NCBI GenBank assembly: GCA_023665605.1
Contig: JAMPDP010000001.1
Location: 940,484 to 1,004,483 of the forward strand
From: Candidatus Amulumruptor caecigallinarius
Lineage (GTDB): Bacteria > Bacteroidota > Bacteroidia > Bacteroidales > Muribaculaceae
Length of the DNA stretch: 64,000 nucleotides
Direction: 5' to 3'
The translations under genes and the position numbers were made by a program. Positions 26,803-34,740 of this stretch are shown here, in pieces; within the stretch, counting starts at the first letter, position 1; each line of letters opens with the position of its first letter. The notes under the pieces are model-generated. The model saw nothing but the letters and a program-made list of their open reading frames with translations. It ran no database searches and was not told where the DNA came from.

Positions 26803-28074
26803 TCAGTCCTCGTACTTCTTGAGGATTACGGTGGCGTTGTGGCCGCCGAAGCCGAAGGAGTTGCTGAGGGCTGCACGTACCTGACGCTTCTGAGCCTTGT
26901 TGAAGGTGAAGTTGAGGTGCTCGTAGTCGATGTTTTCGTCGTCGTCGCCCTCCTCGTGGTTGATGGTGGGGGGAATGACGCTGTCGGTGATTGCCTTTAC
27001 GCAGAACATAGCTTCCATGGCTCCGGTTGCACCGAGGAGGTGTCCGGTCATGGACTTTGTGGAGCTGATGTTGAGCTTGGAGGCAGCCTCGCCGAACACT
27101 GCGACGATGGCCTTGACCTCAGAGATGTCGCCAACGGGGGTTGAAGTGCCGTGGACGTTGATGTAGTCGATGTCGTCGGGCTTCATGCCTGCATCGTCGA
27201 GGGCGTTGGTCATGGCAAGAATGGCGCCGAGGCCTTCGGGATGTGTGGCGGTGAGGTGGTGAGCGTCGGCAGAGAGGCCTCCGCCGGCAACTTCGGCATA
27301 AATCTTGGCACCGCGGGCCTTGGCGTGCTCGAGCTCCTCAAGGATGAGGACTGCGGAGCCTTCGCCGATGACGAAGCCGTCACGGCTCTTGGAGAAGGGG
27401 CGTGATGCAGTGGCGGGTGAGTCGTTGCGAGTTGAGAGGGCGTGCATGGCGTTGAAGCCTCCCACGCCGGCGGGATATACGGCAGCTTCGGCGCCGCCGG
27501 TGACGATGGCATCAGCCTTACCGAGACGGATGAGGTTGAAGGCATCGATGATGGCGTTGTTGGATGATGCGCAAGCTGAGACGACGCCGTAGTTGGGACC
27601 GTGGAACCCGTACTCCATGGAGATGTGTCCGCTGGCGATGTCAGCGATCATCTTGGGTATGAAGAAGGGGTTGTACTTGGGGCCCTTGTCGGCGTTGCAG
27701 GCATAGTATCCGGCCTCCTCCTCGAAGGTGTGGAGACCGCCGATGCCTGCGGCAACGATGACACCAACGCGGTCAGGGTTGACTGAGCCGTCGGTGGCGT
27801 CGAGCTTGGCGTCGGCTACGGCCTGACGAGCAGCCACGAGGGCATACTGTGCGTACAGGTCGAGCTGGCGCTCCTTCTTGCGGTCGAAATGGTCAGAAGC
27901 CTTGAAGTCCTTGACCTCGCAGGCAAACTGCGTCTTGAAGAGCGACGCGTCGAAGTGGGTGATGGGGCCGGCACCGGAGACACCGGCGACGGCAGCTTCC
28001 CATGAGGTCTTGACGTCGTTGCCCAGGGGAGTTATAGCACCGAGACCGGTGACGACTACTCTCTTGAGTTCCAT
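26803..28074 (-). CDS. fabF: Beta-ketoacyl-ACP synthase II
   Basis: FabF condenses malonyl-ACP with acyl-ACP during fatty-acid elongation in the cytoplasm. The catalytic Cys168 lies in VVSACASSNNA, and the two His in NVHGTSTPVGD and TGHLLGATGA complete the Cys-His-His triad. The 423-residue length and the start MELKRVVVTGLGAITPLGN are typical. It follows acpP by 126 bases on the same strand, the usual acpP-fabF pair. Confidence 0.97.
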   Translation of the reverse strand: MELKRVVVTGLGAITPLGNDVKTSWEAAVAGVSGAGPITHFDASLFKTQFACEVKDFKASDHFDRKKERQLDLYAQYALVAARQAVADAKLDATDGSVNPDRVGVIVAAGIGGLHTFEEEAGYYACNADKGPKYNPFFIPKMIADIASGHISMEYGFHGPNYGVVSACASSNNAIIDAFNLIRLGKADAIVTGGAEAAVYPAGVGGFNAMHALSTRNDSPATASRPFSKSRDGFVIGEGSAVLILEELEHAKARGAKIYAEVAGGGLSADAHHLTATHPEGLGAILAMTNALDDAGMKPDDIDYINVHGTSTPVGDISEVKAIVAVFGEAASKLNISSTKSMTGHLLGATGAMEAMFCVKAITDSVIPPTINHEEGDDDENIDYEHLNFTFNKAQKRQVRAALSNSFGFGGHNATVILKKYED

Positions 28075-28200
28075 TGGCAGGGAAAGAATTCTAAGAAGTG
28101 ACGGCCGTTCAGAGCGTACTGACGGCCATCACGCTTATGGGGTAAAGGAGTGAGTGAGAGAGGGGGTGAAAAGGAGGAGTAATCCTGATGTGAGGGGGGA

Positions 28201-28434
28201 TTACTTGTTGGCCTCGATGTAAGCGATGGCGTCGCCAACGGTGGTGATGCCCTCAGCCTTGTCGTCGGGGATGTTGATGCCGAACTCCTTCTCAAACTCC
28301 ATGATGAGCTCTACGGTGTCGAGGCTGTCAGCGCCGAGGTCCTTGGTGAACTCAGCGGTCTCGGTTACTTCGTTCTCGTCAACGCCGAGCTTGTCAACGA
28401 TGATGGCTTTTACGCGTGATGCGATTTCTGACAT
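28201..28434 (-). CDS. acpP: Acyl carrier protein
   Basis: The 77-residue acidic protein carries growing acyl chains on a phosphopantetheine arm. The attachment site is Ser37 in [10 protein letters not shown], and the four-helix pattern is complete. The promoter TAAATTTG (minus strand) is at 28475-28482, and fabF follows. Confidence 0.97.
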   Translation of the reverse strand: MSEIASRVKAIIVDKLGVDENEVTETAEFTKDLGADSLDTVELIMEFEKEFGINIPDDKAEGITTVGDAIAYIEANK

Positions 28435-28474
28435 AATAGTGCAGTTGAAGGTTAAACAAATTCTTTTCGCGCTG

Positions 28475-28482
28475 CAAATTTA
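28475..28482 (-). promoter_or_regulatory. Promoter -7 element of acpP-fabF
   Basis: TAAATTTG on the minus strand, 41 bases upstream of the acpP start; TTTTT lies at about the -33 distance. Confidence 0.6.
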
Positions 28483-28534
28483 TCAATTATTTTGCAAACG
28501 GCGAAAAAGTAGCGTGGAAAATTGCACAAAAGCG

Positions 28535-29926
28535 TCAATTGATGCGTATAAGCTCGGGGACGAAGGCACGTAGCTCCACGGGGTAGGGGATGTCGGGGAT
28601 AACCTCCGTGGTGTCGCGGTCGGCGAATGCGAGAACCACCTTGTTGTCACTGTCGGTGTCGGTCTTGGTGACGATGAGCACTTCGGCGTCACCGTTGCGG
28701 TAGCGGTTAAACGCCTGAGTGCCACGCCACATGGCGGGGTTGTAGCGGCGGAAGTTCATCACCTTGGAGACGTAGTTGTAGACGCGGGCGGTGCGCTCGT
28801 CATCGGCCATGGTGTGACCGGAAGTTCGTGCAGCGTTGTCAGGCTGCGCCCCGGAGTCGTCGCGGCTGAGGTCGGCGAACTCGTCACCATAATATAATGT
28901 AACCGGACCGGGATAGCCGGCGAGGATGGCGAAGCGCGTCATCACGTTGATTTCGTCGCCGTCGTCATAGAAATGGTCGGCGAGGCGGAAGCCGTCATGG
29001 TTGCTGAGGAAGAGGTTGGGGAGCACGTCATCCGAGGAGTACCCACGGGAGGTAGGGCTGGAGTAGATGTGTACCACGTCATCCCATCCGCCGTTGAGGC
29101 CGCCGTCAGAGAGGTCGCCCATGGGGCCGGAGATGAGTTGCTTGCCGTCGAAGTCGAAGGCCGAGATGAGGCCGCCGTCACGGTATACGCGGCTGCTGAT
29201 GGCACCGGCGTCAGCCCAGTCCTCGCCAACGAGATAGCCGAGAACGCCCCACTCCTTGCCTTCGTCGCGTCGTCGCTGACAGAGCTCCTCGACAGCCTGC
29301 CGGATCTCCACCCAGTAGTTGTGGCCCTCCTGACAGAGCTGATATGCCTGGTCAAACCGCCAGCCGTCAATGTCGAACTTGTCAATCCAGTAGGTTGCCA
29401 CCTCCTTGAAGTAGTCCAGCGAGCCGGGATAGCGCACGTTGCCCTCGCCGCCGTCCTCGCCACGCTCGCTGAGAGTCTGCTGCGAGTCGATGACGTGGCC
29501 GGACGGAGAAGGCTTGTCGACGCCTCCATGGTGGCCGAACACCCCGTCGAGGAACACATACAGGCCTCGGCGGTGAGCTTCGCTGACGAGCTCGCGGAGG
29601 TCATCCTCTGTGCCGAAATGCGGGTCGATGGCAAAATAGTCAGTGGCGAAGTACCCCGAAGCCTGGAGCTTCTCTCCGCCGAGACCTCCGCGACTGTCGA
29701 AGATGGGAGTGAGCCAAATGGCATTGACCCCGAGCGATGCGATGTGGTCAAGGGCCTCGATGACACCCCGCAGGTTGCCGTCCTTGGTGTTGTTGTCAGG
29801 GCCCCACATGGCACTGTAACCGTCAGCGCCATTGTCGGAGTGAATGAATGAGCCCACCATCACCTGGTAGATGGTGAGTCCGCGGAAGTCCCGGGTGGGA
29901 CGTGTAGAGTCATCAGTCTGTGTCAT
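28535..29926 (-). CDS. GH13 alpha-amylase family glycoside hydrolase
   Basis: The 463-residue protein has the GH13 barrel from residue 16 (LTIYQVMVGSF). The catalytic residues are Asp192 in DGWRFDQAY (nucleophile), Glu235 in VGEDWAD (acid/base) and Asp311 in LFLSNHDGFR. The first conserved region is DGVFGHHGG near 127. There is no signal peptide, so it acts on alpha-glucans or maltodextrins in the cytoplasm, which fits a role in glycogen or imported starch products. The C-terminal domain after residue 370 is short. The exact substrate is not predictable from these motifs. Confidence 0.9.
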   Translation of the reverse strand: MTQTDDSTRPTRDFRGLTIYQVMVGSFIHSDNGADGYSAMWGPDNNTKDGNLRGVIEALDHIASLGVNAIWLTPIFDSRGGLGGEKLQASGYFATDYFAIDPHFGTEDDLRELVSEAHRRGLYVFLDGVFGHHGGVDKPSPSGHVIDSQQTLSERGEDGGEGNVRYPGSLDYFKEVATYWIDKFDIDGWRFDQAYQLCQEGHNYWVEIRQAVEELCQRRRDEGKEWGVLGYLVGEDWADAGAISSRVYRDGGLISAFDFDGKQLISGPMGDLSDGGLNGGWDDVVHIYSSPTSRGYSSDDVLPNLFLSNHDGFRLADHFYDDGDEINVMTRFAILAGYPGPVTLYYGDEFADLSRDDSGAQPDNAARTSGHTMADDERTARVYNYVSKVMNFRRYNPAMWRGTQAFNRYRNGDAEVLIVTKTDTDSDNKVVLAFADRDTTEVIPDIPYPVELRAFVPELIRIN

Positions 29927-30061
29927 AGGTCAGTGAATCAAATAGGTGAAAAATATAGGAGCAGAAACAACCGTCGGGAGCCAAGGGTTCACGGCTGCTG
30001 CAAGAAATCAAGCGGGAGTGGAGATGGCACCGGTATACGCACCGATATGAAAAACTTTGCT

Positions 30062-30069
30062 TATCTTTG
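30062..30069 (+). promoter_or_regulatory. Promoter -7 element of the toxin-antitoxin pair
   Basis: TATCTTTG matches TAnnTTTG, 33 bases before the antitoxin start. The spacer is A-rich. The element could also serve mutS2 by read-through. Confidence 0.6.
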
Positions 30070-30102
30070 TTCCGTTGATAATAAAAAAGAATTATATCAG
30101 AA

Positions 30103-30321
30103 ATGACACAACTGATTGTTTCCATTGACAACCCTACGATGGCTGCCGACATCAGCCGCGCCATCAAGATGATAAAAGGTGTAGTGAACGTTAAAAAAAG
30201 CAAAGCGACCCCCAATAAAGTTACACTTGCGGCAATCGCAGATGCGGCTGCCGGAAATACTATCCACTGTGCCGATATGGAAGCATACAAGCGGCTTGTA
30301 GCTAATCTGGATGATGTTTGA
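30103..30321 (+). CDS. Putative antitoxin of a YafQ-type pair
   Basis: The 72-residue protein is small and helical, starting MTQLIVSIDNPTMAADISRA. Residues 9-33 with ISRAIKMIKGVVNVKK look like a short DNA-binding or dimerisation helix. The C-terminal tail (IADAAAGNTIHCADMEAYKR) would wrap the toxin. It is not a textbook RelB or DinJ, and its role is inferred from the overlap with the toxin gene (stop within the toxin start) and from its size. Confidence 0.65.
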   Translation: MTQLIVSIDNPTMAADISRAIKMIKGVVNVKKSKATPNKVTLAAIADAAAGNTIHCADMEAYKRLVANLDDV

Positions 30322-30586
30322 GCTGGAGGTGACGCGCCAATATCTGCGCGACTTGAAGCTGGCAAGGAAAAGAGGCCTTGACGAGAGTAAACTTGACGAC
30401 ATCATAGGATTGCTGCTCCGTGGCGAACCGTTGCCGAGAAAAAACAAAGATCATGCACTGAAGAACGACTACAAGGGGTGTCGTGAATGTCACATAACGC
30501 CCGATTGGCTGCTTGTATATTCAGTGGACAACGGTCTCAGACTGATTACATTGGTTAGAACCGGGAGCCACTCAGACTTATTTTAG
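30311..30586 (+). CDS. YafQ-family mRNA interferase toxin
   Basis: The 91-residue protein matches YafQ of the RelE superfamily, which cleaves mRNA on the ribosome. The C-terminal half carries the family residues: His in KDHALKNDYKGCRECHI, DWLLVY and the end RTGSHSDLF, with catalytic His and Asp pairs conserved. The start overlaps the antitoxin stop by 11 bases (either of two adjacent ATG codons is possible). The stop lies three bases before mutS2, so the pair sits in the mutS2 leader and may be cotranscribed with it. Confidence 0.85.
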   Translation: MMFELEVTRQYLRDLKLARKRGLDESKLDDIIGLLLRGEPLPRKNKDHALKNDYKGCRECHITPDWLLVYSVDNGLRLITLVRTGSHSDLF

Positions 30587-30589
30587 GAA

Positions 30590-33049
30590 ATGATATTTCC
30601 GGAGACGTTTGAACAGAAGATAGGGTTTGAGGCCGTGAGGCGGGCGGTGCGCACGCTGTGTGTGAGTGCTATCGGGGAGCGGTTGCTTGACGCGGCTGCC
30701 TTCACGGCCGACTATGCCACAGTGGAGCGGATGCTCGCGCAGGTCGCCGAGATGACCGGCGTGGTGGCTTCCGGCAACGACATCCCGCTGGGCAACCTCA
30801 AGGACACGGCCTCGCTGCTGCGTGGCATCCGTGTGGCCGGGACGTGGCTCCCCGCCGCCGACCTGCTGCAAGTGTGGCGGTCGCTGGAAGCCGAGGCCGA
30901 GATAGCCGCCTTCTTCGCCGCGCGACGCAATGAGGAGGGGCGCAGCGAGCTGCCGCGCCTTGATGCCGTGGCCATCGGGCTCGCTCCCACCCCGGAGTGC
31001 TCGCGTGCGATAGCGCGCGTGATGGACCGCTACGGCAACATCCTTGACAATGCCTCGCCCGAGCTGGCCGAGATACGTCGCAATCTGGGTCGCCTCCAGG
31101 CGTCGATGGCCGGCATAATGCGGCGCGTGATGGCGTCAGCGGTAAGCGCGGGGGTTATAGAGCCGGATGCCACGCCCGCGATGCGCGACGGGCGCCTGGT
31201 GATACCGGTGGCTCCGATGCACAAGCGGCGGGTGCCGGGCATTGTGCATGACGAGAGTGCCACCGGCAAGACCGTCTACATAGAGCCTGCCGAGGTGGTG
31301 GAGGCCAACAACCGCATCCGCGAGCTGCAGAGCGACGAGCGCCGCGAAATCAACCGCATTCTGGTGGGAGTTGCCGACACCCTGCGCCCCCACATCCCCG
31401 CCATGCTTGACTCGCTTGACATCATGGGGGAGCTGGACTACATCCACGCCAAGGCCCTCTATGCGCGCGAGACCGGTGGCGCGATGCCGACCCTGCACCC
31501 CGGACCCTGCCTGGAGTGGTATCATGCGTGCCACCCGGCGCTGCTGGAGAGCCTGCGCCGTCAGGGTCGCGAGGTGGTGCCACTTGACATCCGCCTCACT
31601 CCCGAGGCACGCATACTGGTGATCTCCGGCCCCAATGCGGGGGGCAAGTCGGTGGTGCTCAAAACCGTGGGGACTCTGCAATATATGATGCAGTGCGGGT
31701 TCCTGCCGCCGCTGTATGACAACAGCCATGCCGGAGTGTTCACCGACATTATGATAGACATCGGCGACGACCAATCCATAGAGAATGACCTGAGCACCTA
31801 CTCGTCACACCTGCGAAGCATGAAAGCTCTGGTGACCGGTGGTCGCCCGACTTCGCTGGTACTGGTGGACGAGATGGGTTCGGGCACCGACCCAACGATG
31901 GGCGGGGCCATAGCACAGGCCACGCTCCACGCCTTCAACGATGCCGGGATGTGGGGTATCATCACCACCCACTACCATAACATAAAGCAGTATGCCGAGG
32001 ACACCCCCGGCCTGGTCAACGGATCGATGCTCTATGACCGTCAGCAGATGGCTCCGACATTCCGCCTGTCGATAGGTAATCCGGGCAGCTCATTTGCCAT
32101 GGAGATAGCGCGCAAGACCGGTCTGCCTGCGGCGATCATCGCCGAGGCCGAGCAGATAGTGGGCAGCGACTACATCGACATGGACAAGTATCTGCTTGAC
32201 ATAGCCCGCGACAAGCGCTACTGGGAGAACAAACGACTGTCCATCAAGCAGAAAGAGAAGAAGCTGGACGCTACGCTTGAGCGCTACGAGAGCGAGGCCG
32301 AGACCCTGCGGCACAGCCGCAGGGAGATTCTGGACGAGGCACGCCGTCAGGCCGCCGACATCATCGGAGGGAGCAATGCCGCCATAGAGCGCGCCATCCA
32401 TGAAATCCGGCGCACGCAAGCCGAGAAGGAGGCCACAGCCGAGGCACGCCGCGCCCTGGCTGACGAGAAGCGAAGGCTCGCCTCCGGGGCACTCCCCGAC
32501 AGCAGCGTGGAGGTCCTGCGCAAGGCTCCGAAGAAGCGCAAAGGCTCCAAGACCGCCCAACAGGTTCCCGCCAAGCCGGAGGAACCGCTGCGTGAGGGTG
32601 ACAATGTGCGGCTGGACGGGAGTCAGACCGTTGGGCGCGTTGTGCGCATCCATGGGAAGCAGGCGCTGGTGGAGTTCGGCCAGCTGAAGACCACCGTTGA
32701 CATCAGCCGGTTGACGCGCACCATCGCCAAAGTGCATAGCGGAGCCGGCAAGGCATCGTTTGTGAGCGCGGGTACCACCGACAGCCAGCGTTCTCGACAG
32801 CTGAGCTTCAAGCAGGAGATAGATGTGCGCGGTATGCGTGCCGACGAGGCCATTCAGGCCGTCACCTACTTCATAGACGATGCCATCCAGTTCTCGGCTC
32901 AGCGAGTGCGGATACTCCACGGCACGGGTACCGGGGCATTGCGTCAGTGCATCCGCCAGTATCTCGACACCGTGCCGGGCGTGGAGGCTTATGCCGATGA
33001 GGATGTTCGCTTCGGGGGTGCCGGCATCACCGTGGTGACTCTGCGCTAA
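30590..33049 (+). CDS. mutS2: MutS2 endonuclease
   Basis: MutS2 proteins suppress recombination or act on stalled ribosomes, depending on species. The 819-residue protein has no mismatch-binding N-terminal domain but has the core and ATPase domains. The Walker A motif is GPNAGGKS near residue 346, Walker B is VLVDEMGSGTDP near 423, and the linker is a long coiled coil (about 515-625). The C-terminal Smr nuclease domain reads DVRGMRADEAIQAV and LHGTGTGALRQCIR (the conserved LHGxGxG). The close spacing to the toxin gene suggests read-through. Confidence 0.95.
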   Translation: MIFPETFEQKIGFEAVRRAVRTLCVSAIGERLLDAAAFTADYATVERMLAQVAEMTGVVASGNDIPLGNLKDTASLLRGIRVAGTWLPAADLLQVWRSLEAEAEIAAFFAARRNEEGRSELPRLDAVAIGLAPTPECSRAIARVMDRYGNILDNASPELAEIRRNLGRLQASMAGIMRRVMASAVSAGVIEPDATPAMRDGRLVIPVAPMHKRRVPGIVHDESATGKTVYIEPAEVVEANNRIRELQSDERREINRILVGVADTLRPHIPAMLDSLDIMGELDYIHAKALYARETGGAMPTLHPGPCLEWYHACHPALLESLRRQGREVVPLDIRLTPEARILVISGPNAGGKSVVLKTVGTLQYMMQCGFLPPLYDNSHAGVFTDIMIDIGDDQSIENDLSTYSSHLRSMKALVTGGRPTSLVLVDEMGSGTDPTMGGAIAQATLHAFNDAGMWGIITTHYHNIKQYAEDTPGLVNGSMLYDRQQMAPTFRLSIGNPGSSFAMEIARKTGLPAAIIAEAEQIVGSDYIDMDKYLLDIARDKRYWENKRLSIKQKEKKLDATLERYESEAETLRHSRREILDEARRQAADIIGGSNAAIERAIHEIRRTQAEKEATAEARRALADEKRRLASGALPDSSVEVLRKAPKKRKGSKTAQQVPAKPEEPLREGDNVRLDGSQTVGRVVRIHGKQALVEFGQLKTTVDISRLTRTIAKVHSGAGKASFVSAGTTDSQRSRQLSFKQEIDVRGMRADEAIQAVTYFIDDAIQFSAQRVRILHGTGTGALRQCIRQYLDTVPGVEAYADEDVRFGGAGITVVTLR

Positions 33050-33114
33050 AGGCTGCCTATCAGCCGCTTGTCGCTGACACGGCAGATAAAAAATGGTGCG
33101 GGGCAAGCAAAAAG

Positions 33115-33146
33115 TTTGCGAGTGTGTCGGGAAACCATTAACTTTG
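33115..33146 (+). promoter_or_regulatory. Promoter of rpmH (complete -33 and -7)
   Basis: TTTG at 33115-33118, a 20-base spacer and TAACTTTG at 33139-33146 form a full Bacteroidetes promoter, 47 bases before rpmH. Confidence 0.8.
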
Positions 33147-33192
33147 CACCTCAAAACGTCTAAATCAATCCACACAACAATATCTATCGGCA

Positions 33193-33348
33193 ATGAAACG
33201 CACATTTCAACCCTCCAACCGCAAGCGCGTCAACAAGCACGGCTTCCGCAGCCGCATGGCCACTGCTGACGGCCGCAAGGTGCTGGCACGTCGTCGCGCC
33301 AAGGGTCGTCTGCGCCTCTCTGTAAGCTCCAGCATCGCGAGCAAGTAA
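33193..33348 (+). CDS. rpmH: Ribosomal protein L34
   Basis: This 51-residue, very basic protein of the large ribosomal subunit begins [19 protein letters not shown] and continues with [19 protein letters not shown], the hallmark of L34. It stands alone, with its own strong promoter; no rnpA, yidC or efp follows, unlike many bacteria where L34 heads such a cluster. Downstream is a repeat-rich stretch with no gene. Confidence 0.97.
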   Translation: MKRTFQPSNRKRVNKHGFRSRMATADGRKVLARRRAKGRLRLSVSSSIASK

Positions 33349-33470
33349 GCGGGAGGCCGGCCCTGACCCGCAGCCCTGCCGCACCCCCGTGAGCGTTCAC
33401 GGCGGGGGCGGCGGGGCTGCGTCGTGACGGGGAGGGAGAGCGAAGGAGCGATGTCGCGGCGCGGGAGACG

Positions 33471-33615
33471 GTAAATCGAGGGTGTTGCAAAACCATCGGC
33501 TTGTAGGGATGCACCGTGGTGCATCCGGCGCAACAATCTGTAAATCAGCGGATGCACCACGGTGCATCCCTACAAATTGACGGAAATTGCCGGTTTTGCA
33601 ACACCCTCGATTTAC
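33471..33615. repeat. Type B inverted-repeat element, copy 2 (complete)
   Basis: The 23-base ends 33471-33493 and 33593-33615 are perfect inverted repeats starting GTAAATCGAGGGTG. The inner 26-base arms at 33501-33526 and 33550-33575 are also perfect inverted repeats. The element is 145 bases long and has no reading frame of its own. It looks like a non-autonomous mobile element (MITE or REP doublet). Confidence 0.9.
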
Positions 33616-34178
33616 ATCCCCCGGCCCACAAAAGAAGATTTTCCTCACGGAGCGCCGCAGGCGCGTGGATGTGCAGAAACCCCGGGTGGAGCAAAGCGGA
33701 ACCCGGGGCCATTCCCAATAGGCGAAGATGCTTCGCAGAAGCGTTTTGTGCAAAAAAATCACAGGTCGTGCGAAGTTACGGGTTCAGCCGCCCCGCCACG
33801 TTGTAACTTTGCACACGAAGGCATAGGGATAGGCTCGGGTGCCAATCCGGAAAAAGTCTTCAGCGCAGCCGCAAGAGAGCAGCCGCGCCACTCAATAGCC
33901 CGAAATTTGGCCCCTGTGGGCACATAGTTCTTTGACATACTTCCATCCCCACCCCGACGGAACGCAAAACTCAGAGCGCCTTTTCCTCCTTTCCGCGCCC
34001 TGCGATGGCGGAGCGGCAACGTTGCCTGTCCACGTACCGCTTCTGCAAAAATTTCACACGCCATCCACAGATGGCACCCTCAGCGATCTCCGTCAACCGC
34101 CACACAGCGCCTTGGGTTGCCACCTCGGGCTGTGCAGCGGTGAGCATCAGCGCGTGCCGAGCTCCAACACTCCAGCAC
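33616..34178. other. Gene-free stretch with a promoter (33771-33813)
   Basis: TAACTTTG at 33804-33811 is a -7 element in a block (33771-33813) shared in register with the promoter at 10021-10063. No open frame with a ribosome-binding site follows. Bases 33700-33760 carry small hairpins (CCCCGGGT...ACCCGGGG at 33680-33708). GTTCTTTGACATA at about 33928 resembles a -33 region seen upstream of rRNA operons in the phylum. A non-coding RNA running to the hairpin at 34179 is possible. Confidence 0.45.
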
Positions 34179-34228
34179 GAACGTCCCGTATGCCGGCGCC
34201 CCAGGCCACGCCGACATACGGGACGTTC
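34179..34228 (+). terminator. Long hairpin, possible terminator
   Basis: A 20-base stem with one mismatch (34179-34198 with 34209-34228, arms beginning GAACGTCCCGTATG) and a 10-base loop, followed by CTGTTTCT. It is stronger than the other hairpins in the window. Confidence 0.55.
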
Positions 34229-34327
34229 CTGTTTCTACCCACACCAAACATATACCGACAAAGCCCACCGACCGCTACACGTCTTCGCGTCTACGAATGT
34301 GAATGTGTCGGTGTGCTGCAAAAAACT

Positions 34328-34360
34328 CGGCGGGGCTGACCGCGATGGTCAGCCCCGCCG
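34328..34360 (-). terminator. Rho-independent terminator of the ferredoxin gene
   Basis: A perfect 14-bp stem (CGGCGGGGCTGACC with GGTCAGCCCCGCCG) with a five-base loop; on the minus strand it is followed by AGTTTTTT. It lies 25 bases after the ferredoxin stop. Confidence 0.85.
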
Positions 34361-34384
34361 TTTGGGGGGGATATTGCCGGGAGA

Positions 34385-34555
34385 TTACTCGCCGGGGATG
34401 ATGGCCTCGCTGGGGCAAACCTCGGCGCAGCTGCCGCAGTCGATGCAGGTGTCGGGGTCGATGTGGTAGATGTCGCCCTCAGAGATGGCGCCAACGGGAC
34501 AAACGGGCAGGCAGGTGCCGCAAGCAACGCATGAGTCAGTGATTACGTATGCCAT
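34385..34555 (-). CDS. 2[4Fe-4S] ferredoxin
   Basis: The 56-residue electron carrier has two Cys clusters: C-x2-C-x2-C-x3-C in CVACGTCLPVCPVGAI and C-x2-C-x2-C-x3-C in CIDCGSCAEVCPSEAI. This is the small clostridial-type ferredoxin that serves pyruvate:ferredoxin oxidoreductase and similar enzymes of anaerobes. It has its own promoter (TATCTTTG, minus strand, 34653-34660) and terminator, so it is a single-gene unit, probably highly expressed. Confidence 0.97.
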   Translation of the reverse strand: MAYVITDSCVACGTCLPVCPVGAISEGDIYHIDPDTCIDCGSCAEVCPSEAIIPGE

Positions 34556-34652
34556 GGTGTTGTGTGTTTAGAGGATTGTTATGATGTTTCGTTCTGTTAC
34601 TTATGAGCGTCCGTTGGCGCGGTGGCGTCTGAGATACTCACTAATGATGATG

Positions 34653-34660
34653 CAAAGATA
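34653..34660 (-). promoter_or_regulatory. Promoter -7 element of the ferredoxin gene
   Basis: TATCTTTG on the minus strand, about 98 bases upstream of the start, with TTG at the -33 distance. Confidence 0.6.
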
Positions 34661-34740
34661 TGAACTTTTGCCCACACACAAGAGTTTTTCAGGCAAAAAA
34701 TTCAAAAATTACCTTTCATCTCACTAACAAATACCCATTT

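Noticed and set aside
32090..33205. 371-codon minus-strand frame opposite the end of mutS2 and rpmH
   Set aside because: Both plus-strand genes are certain; this frame covers them without any domain.
33907..33945. rRNA operon start, because of GTTCTTTGACATA
   Set aside because: No 16S sequence follows; the motif alone is not enough.
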